Assembly (NCBI GenBank): GCA_047626155.1
Contig: JBLHRR010000189.1
Location: 1-8,813 of the forward strand
DNA length: 8,813 nt
From: CALGLS01 sp047626155
GTDB taxonomy: Bacteria > Bacteroidota > Bacteroidia > Chitinophagales > Saprospiraceae
Reading direction: 5' to 3'
Each line of letters starts with the position of its first letter. Position 1 is the first letter of the stretch. The notes beneath the pieces are model-generated. The model had not been told where the DNA came from, did no database searches, and saw only the letters and a list, made by a program, of their open reading frames with translations. Position numbers and translations under genes: made by a program. Shown here piece by piece: positions 5,464 through 8,813 of the stretch.

Positions 5464-6207
5464 ATGAAAATTTTAAAAAATAAAATTGCTTTTGTTTCCG
5501 GCGGTTCTCGTGGCATTGGTGCTGCTATTGTAAAAAAACTAAGTGAACAAGGAGCAGATGTAGGGTTTTCCTATCACAGCAATCTAGTGGCAGCCAACGA
5601 AACCAAAGCTCAAGCATTGGCATACGGTGGAAAGTGCAAAACCTATCAATACGATTGCTCTGTTGCTGAACAGGTTGATACTGTTATGAATGCTTTTATG
5701 CTGGAATTTGGAAGAATTGATATTCTGATAAATAATACAGGAATAATCAAAGACAACTTGGTAGGCCTCATACCTAAAGAGGATTGGGATTCGGTTATCT
5801 CTGTTAATCTAACCGCTGCTTTTTTACATACTCAATTGGCTATAAAATCAATGATTCGCCAGCGCTCAGGAACCATTGTTAATATCAGTTCAACTTCTGG
5901 TGTTTATGGTAATGCTGGGCAGGCTAATTATGCGGCTTCAAAGGCTGGTTTGATCGGTTTTACAAAATCTATTGCCAAAGAAGTGGGTTCTCGAAATATC
6001 CGTTGCAACGCCATTGCTCCTGGTGTTATCGAAACAGAAATGACTGAAAATATTCGGAAATACAAGGAGACGGAACTAACGAAGATGATGGCACTACGAC
6101 GCTTTGGCACATCAGATGAGGTGGCTGAAGTTGCTCTGTTTTTATCTTCCGATCAATCCCGATATGTTACTGGTCAGGTGATAAATGTTTGTGGGGGGAT
6201 GTATTAA
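5464..6207 (+). CDS. fabG: FabG 3-oxoacyl-ACP reductase
   Basis: This 247-aa classical SDR is of FabG length and reduces 3-oxoacyl-ACP to 3-hydroxyacyl-ACP with NADPH. The cofactor motif SGGSRGIG is at residues 12-19. The structural NNTG (90-93), Asn115, Ser143, Tyr156 and Lys160 (NYAASK) form the expected catalytic set, with GNAGQANYAASKAG matching the family's most conserved block. CNAIAPGVIETEMT (182-195) and the C-terminal VTGQVINVCGG are also canonical, with VCGG in place of the usual VDGG. It completes the reductive cycle together with the ketosynthase, dehydratase and enoyl reductase upstream. It is the last gene of the tight run; a 107-bp gap with a weak branched inverted repeat (6217-6255) separates it from the membrane-protein gene. 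Confidence 0.93.
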   Translation: MKILKNKIAFVSGGSRGIGAAIVKKLSEQGADVGFSYHSNLVAANETKAQALAYGGKCKTYQYDCSVAEQVDTVMNAFMLEFGRIDILINNTGIIKDNLVGLIPKEDWDSVISVNLTAAFLHTQLAIKSMIRQRSGTIVNISSTSGVYGNAGQANYAASKAGLIGFTKSIAKEVGSRNIRCNAIAPGVIETEMTENIRKYKETELTKMMALRRFGTSDEVAEVALFLSSDQSRYVTGQVINVCGGMY

Positions 6208-6216
6208 AATGACGGA

Positions 6217-6255
6217 GATTATACGATAGGCAGCCTCTGTGATTGAGGAATAATC
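6217..6255 (+). other. Weak inverted repeat after fabG
   Basis: GATTAT (6217-6222) and ATAATC (6250-6255) can pair and enclose CCTC/GAGG (6234-6237 with 6245-6248). No T tract follows, so it is not an evident terminator, and read-through into the membrane-protein gene is possible. No TAnnTTTG promoter is seen in the 107-bp gap. Confidence 0.25.
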
Positions 6256-6314
6256 CACCATCTAACCAATCAAGCATTAGCATAAGATTTTTTGAATTCT
6301 AAAAACTAAACAAC

Positions 6315-7049
6315 ATGAAAAAAATATCATTTTGGGCCCTTTTTAACCCTAAAAAAACCATCGCTATTCTGATCGTGCTGCATACTTTTTTGGCAGTATT
6401 AGCTTTTAACTTAGGAGTTTTATTATTTGCCGAAGACATCTTACTTCCTCGATCACTTATTTACGGTAGCATTGTTTTATATCTGGTTGCCCTCCTTCTT
6501 TACCCCATAAGAAGAGCGCGGAATAAATTTTGGAAATCAAATTATGTTCGACAGAAAATATTGGATGTAACTATTGTAACAGCCTGTCTTGTAGCCATAA
6601 CAATCAATACTAACATAGAAGCCAACGCTGCTTGGAGTGCAGGAGAAGATCCTGCGGGTTTCGTTCAGACAATTGTTTATAAGCATAAACCAACAGTTAC
6701 TGAAAAGCCGATTGGTGGAAGCTTTAAAAGCTTCTGGAAAAATAAAATAGAACAAAGAAAGCAACGTAAGTTATTAAAAAAGAAGTTTAGAAAATTTGTC
6801 AAAAAAATAAAGAAAGATAGTAGAAATGACAACAGTGGAAAAATAGCAGGAGTTCTTCTTTTAATGACACTCGGTATCCTGGCAATTGCAATGATAGCTT
6901 GTATGTTGTTCGCATCCGAAGCGAGTCTTTTGGGATTTCTAGTTTTATTTGGCGGATGGACTTTAGTCTTGGTTTTTGGAATTAAGAGTATAAGAAGATT
7001 GAGAGGTGAAAAGTCGAAAAACTATAAACCATCTACCAGTAATAGTTAG
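6315..7049 (+). CDS. Five-helix membrane protein of unknown function
   Basis: I do not recognise a characterised family for this 244-aa protein. Hydrophobic segments lie at about residues 16-38, 47-65, 82-98, 177-199 and 204-223. A long polar segment (100-176) separates the third and fourth; its second half (137-167) is extremely basic (Lys/Arg-rich, for example RKLLKKKFRKFVKK). By the positive-inside rule the basic segment faces the cytoplasm and could touch acidic lipids, nucleic acid or an acidic carrier protein. The C-terminal layout, a basic stretch then two helices with Gly-Gly and an RR tail, recalls small uncharacterised Bacteroidota membrane proteins. It lies in the same direction as the fatty-acid genes with no obvious promoter of its own, so it may belong to the operon, but the 107-bp gap leaves this open. 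Confidence 0.75.
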   Translation: MKKISFWALFNPKKTIAILIVLHTFLAVLAFNLGVLLFAEDILLPRSLIYGSIVLYLVALLLYPIRRARNKFWKSNYVRQKILDVTIVTACLVAITINTNIEANAAWSAGEDPAGFVQTIVYKHKPTVTEKPIGGSFKSFWKNKIEQRKQRKLLKKKFRKFVKKIKKDSRNDNSGKIAGVLLLMTLGILAIAMIACMLFASEASLLGFLVLFGGWTLVLVFGIKSIRRLRGEKSKNYKPSTSNS

Positions 7050-7178
7050 TTCAATGGCATTCTTCTAAATAAAACTCTTTGGACTTTCTTATCTCCACAT
7101 AGCGATCATTAATGATTAGTTTTTCGTAACTGTTCATTGTATGGCTTTTAACTACTGATTAAAGCCAGTTAAATTCAA

Positions 7179-7200
7179 TAGCTCACGAAGCTAAGTTTTT
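7179..7200 (+). terminator. Minor hairpin with T tract after the membrane-protein gene
   Basis: TAGCT (7179-7183) and AGCTA (7189-7193) form a 5-bp stem with a 5-nt loop, followed by AGTTTTT. It is short and AT-rich, 129 bp after the stop codon. The larger hairpin at 7221-7264 is the more likely terminator. Confidence 0.3.
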
Positions 7201-7220
7201 ATTGTTAATCGAAATAAGTC

Positions 7221-7272
7221 ATCCCGGATTTTGAACCTGTCTTTAGGTAATCAAAATTCGGGATTTCTGTTT
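7221..7272 (+). terminator. Strong intrinsic terminator
   Basis: Positions 7221-7234 (ATCCCGGATTTTGA) pair with 7251-7264 over 14 bp with one G-T pair. The stem continues, after a 2-nt bulge, as ACCT/AGGT (7235-7238 with 7245-7248), closing a 6-nt loop. TTCTGTTT follows. It closes the transcription unit that holds the membrane-protein gene and insulates the next gene. The rest of the 262-bp gap 7050-7311 shows no gene. Confidence 0.75.
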
Positions 7273-7311
7273 AAGTTTACAGCTTTATAAAACACTCAAA
7301 CAAAACGAGCA

Positions 7312-8409
7312 GTGGAGACCAATAAAAAAGGCAAAAGCAGAACATCGAAAAGCACATCGCACAAGAACGTCAAATGGCTATTCTGCACCTTCTTAATCTT
7401 TATCCTCCCCAACTGCCACCAAAATAGATCCACCTTCTCAACCCCCGCTTTCTATCATTGGAAAACAAACCTAAAGCTCAGCAATCCCGAACAAGAATCC
7501 CTATCCCGCCTGCAAGTCAAAAAAATATACACTAAGTTTTTCGACCTCGATTTAGATGCTAAAAAACAAGCAGTACCACTCGCAAGCCTGCAATGCCCTA
7601 ATCTCATGCCGGATAGTGTTCAAATCATTCCCACCATTTTCATAACAAATCGCACACTTAAACGACAATCTTCTGAAAGACTACAAAAACTAGCGCAACG
7701 TATTTTCCAAAAAATAAACACCATTTGGCAAACCGTTTCCAACAACAAAATAAAAGAAATCCAATTCGACTGCGATTGGACACCAAGCACCAAAGAAAAC
7801 TATTTCCTCTTTCTGAAATACTTCCGAGCAATCCTCAACAAGCACAAACAAGAAGCTTGCAAAATCAGCGCAACCATCCGACTCCATCAAATAAAATACC
7901 CAGAGCAAACCGGCATCCCACCTGTTGACAGAGGGATGCTTATGTTCTACAATATGGATGACCTAGAAAACATAGAAACAAAGAACTCCATTTTGGATCT
8001 ATCCATCGCCAAAAGATACCTGAATCAGAATAGCGACTATGACCTTCCCTTGGATATCGCTTTGCCCATTTTCCGCTGGGGCGTTTTGTTCCGAAATGGA
8101 AAGATGATCAAGCTGATCAACAATCTGGATAGAACAGATTTGGAAGATACGAGTCGCTTTGTGTCCTTGGCGGAAAATCAATATGAAGTGGGGAAGAGCA
8201 CATATCTGAAAGGTTACTATCTTTATGGCGCGGATGTCATTCGTTTGGAATGGGTTTCTGAAGAGGAGCTGTTGGATGCCGCGACATTTTTAGATGGTGT
8301 TTTTGATAACAATGAAAATACAATTTCTTTGTACCAATTGGATACCAGCACCCTTAAGCATTATACAGATGAAACATTACAGCAAGTTTTTCAAATATTT
8401 TCGGACTAG
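7312..8409 (+). CDS. Exported protein of unknown function, possible TIM-barrel hydrolase-like fold
   Basis: The start is the GTG at 7312, the first usable codon after an in-frame stop at 7288; the next in-frame Met is about 98 codons on and would remove the export signal. The 365-aa product has a Lys-rich N-terminus, a hydrophobic stretch (about 22-34) and LPNC, an imperfect lipobox, so it is probably a lipoprotein. The mature part begins FYHWKTNLKLS. KEIQFDCDWTPSTKENYFLFLKYF (about 145-168) followed by ISATIRLHQIKY and PPVDRGMLMFYNM resembles successive strands of a TIM barrel in sugar-hydrolase-like proteins such as the DUF3142 type. The acidic FDCDW strand end is suggestive, but I claim no catalytic activity. 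The gene's first 600 bases are C-rich and G-poor, while the last 450 are the reverse. Its end overlaps the next gene by 41 nt, so the two are probably co-expressed. Confidence 0.75.
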   Translation: METNKKGKSRTSKSTSHKNVKWLFCTFLIFILPNCHQNRSTFSTPAFYHWKTNLKLSNPEQESLSRLQVKKIYTKFFDLDLDAKKQAVPLASLQCPNLMPDSVQIIPTIFITNRTLKRQSSERLQKLAQRIFQKINTIWQTVSNNKIKEIQFDCDWTPSTKENYFLFLKYFRAILNKHKQEACKISATIRLHQIKYPEQTGIPPVDRGMLMFYNMDDLENIETKNSILDLSIAKRYLNQNSDYDLPLDIALPIFRWGVLFRNGKMIKLINNLDRTDLEDTSRFVSLAENQYEVGKSTYLKGYYLYGADVIRLEWVSEEELLDAATFLDGVFDNNENTISLYQLDTSTLKHYTDETLQQVFQIFSD

Positions 8410-8813
8410 TGGAACCCTGGTTTTCCTTCTGCTCCTTTGCAGTCTCCCTTGCAAAATTACAACTGCCTGCGGTCCGATCATGGATGACTTTGAAGGTTAC
8501 AGCTTCTTGATGCCCGAGTTGCTCCAACCGGCTTCGCCAAATGCTCCTTTCCTCACGGACTTCCAAGAATTTTATGATAACTACATCGGCGCGGCAGAAG
8601 CGCAGGCTCAGGATAATGTATCTGAGTGGGTGGATATCTTTTGCCAATCTGCTTCTGCAAAAGATATTGGGAAAGTGATTTATGGTTTATCGATTGAGGA
8701 TATGAAGGTATTGCGGACGGCTACCCAAAGTAAGAATATGGCTTTGGAGCCAAACGTGCGTCGCAACTCCTTTGCCATGCATCTCAAAAAACACAAATGC
8801 ACAGAGACGATGG
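8369..8813 (+). CDS. Exported protein of unknown function, 3' end outside the window
   Basis: An open frame runs from the ATG at 8369 to the window edge (148 full codons, no stop). It begins with MKHYSKFFKYFRTS and a hydrophobic core (about residues 17-28), then TTACGPIMDDFEGYSFLMPELL. Cleavage just before Cys34 would give either a secreted protein beginning CGP or, if TTAC serves as lipobox, a lipoprotein. The remainder is soluble, with many Phe, Tyr and Trp (FQEFYDNYIG, VSEWVDIF). The CGP-then-aromatic start recalls long uncharacterised Bacteroidota exported proteins, and the full gene is probably much longer. It overlaps the preceding gene by 41 nt in another frame; later Met codons would lose the signal peptide, so the overlap is probably real. 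The pair may function together. Confidence 0.75.
   Translation, partial: MKHYSKFFKYFRTSGTLVFLLLLCSLPCKITTACGPIMDDFEGYSFLMPELLQPASPNAPFLTDFQEFYDNYIGAAEAQAQDNVSEWVDIFCQSASAKDIGKVIYGLSIEDMKVLRTATQSKNMALEPNVRRNSFAMHLKKHKCTETM

Noticed and set aside
8354..8647. Minus-strand ORF of 97 codons at the right edge
   Set aside because: It lies opposite two plus-strand genes that both show convincing signal peptides or family-like sequence.

Overview
The window looks like the chromosome of an AT-rich Bacteroidota bacterium, possibly of the Saprospiria/Chitinophagia side, although the genus cannot be read from it. The evidence is two perfect TATCTTTG promoter elements (the Bacteroidota TAnnTTTG type), a lipoprotein whose acylated Cys is followed by acidic residues as in Bacteroidota surface lipoproteins, A-rich leaders in place of strong Shine-Dalgarno sites, and several membrane or secreted proteins of unknown function. 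No rRNA, tRNA, CRISPR array or mobile element was seen.

Layout. (1) 88-1098, minus strand: a 336-aa helix-turn-helix regulator. (2) 1392-2006, plus strand: a 204-aa surface lipoprotein, divergent from the regulator. (3) 2007-2474: a strong terminator, an attenuator-like set of overlapping hairpins, a 32-codon secreted-peptide ORF or gene remnant, and a promoter/operator region. (4) 2475-6207: five genes forming a complete type II fatty-acid elongation set: FabZ-like dehydratase, FabF-like ketosynthase, an unusually long acyl carrier protein, a FabL-like enoyl reductase (Y-x6-K active site) and a FabG ketoreductase. (5) 6315-7049: a five-helix membrane protein of unknown function, followed by a terminator hairpin. 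(6) 7312-8409 and 8369-8813: two overlapping genes for exported proteins of unknown function, the second cut by the window edge.

The main result is a repeated regulatory module. A pair of 15-bp sites of form TCCGGAnnnTCCGGA, 30 bp apart centre to centre, lies 22 bp before TATCTTTG, once in front of the lipoprotein gene (sites 1146-1190) and once in front of the fatty-acid cluster (sites 2346-2390). The spacing is identical at both promoters. The first copy also lies directly upstream of the regulator gene, so that regulator is the obvious candidate to bind these sites, activating both plus-strand promoters (sites near -41 and -71) and perhaps repressing itself.

Taken together, 88-6207 (perhaps to 7049) reads as a dedicated, co-regulated system that builds a special acyl chain on its own carrier protein and makes a surface lipoprotein at the same time. 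The product is unknown. No malonyl transferase, starter ketosynthase, acyltransferase or phosphopantetheinyl transferase is present, so these functions would have to come from elsewhere.
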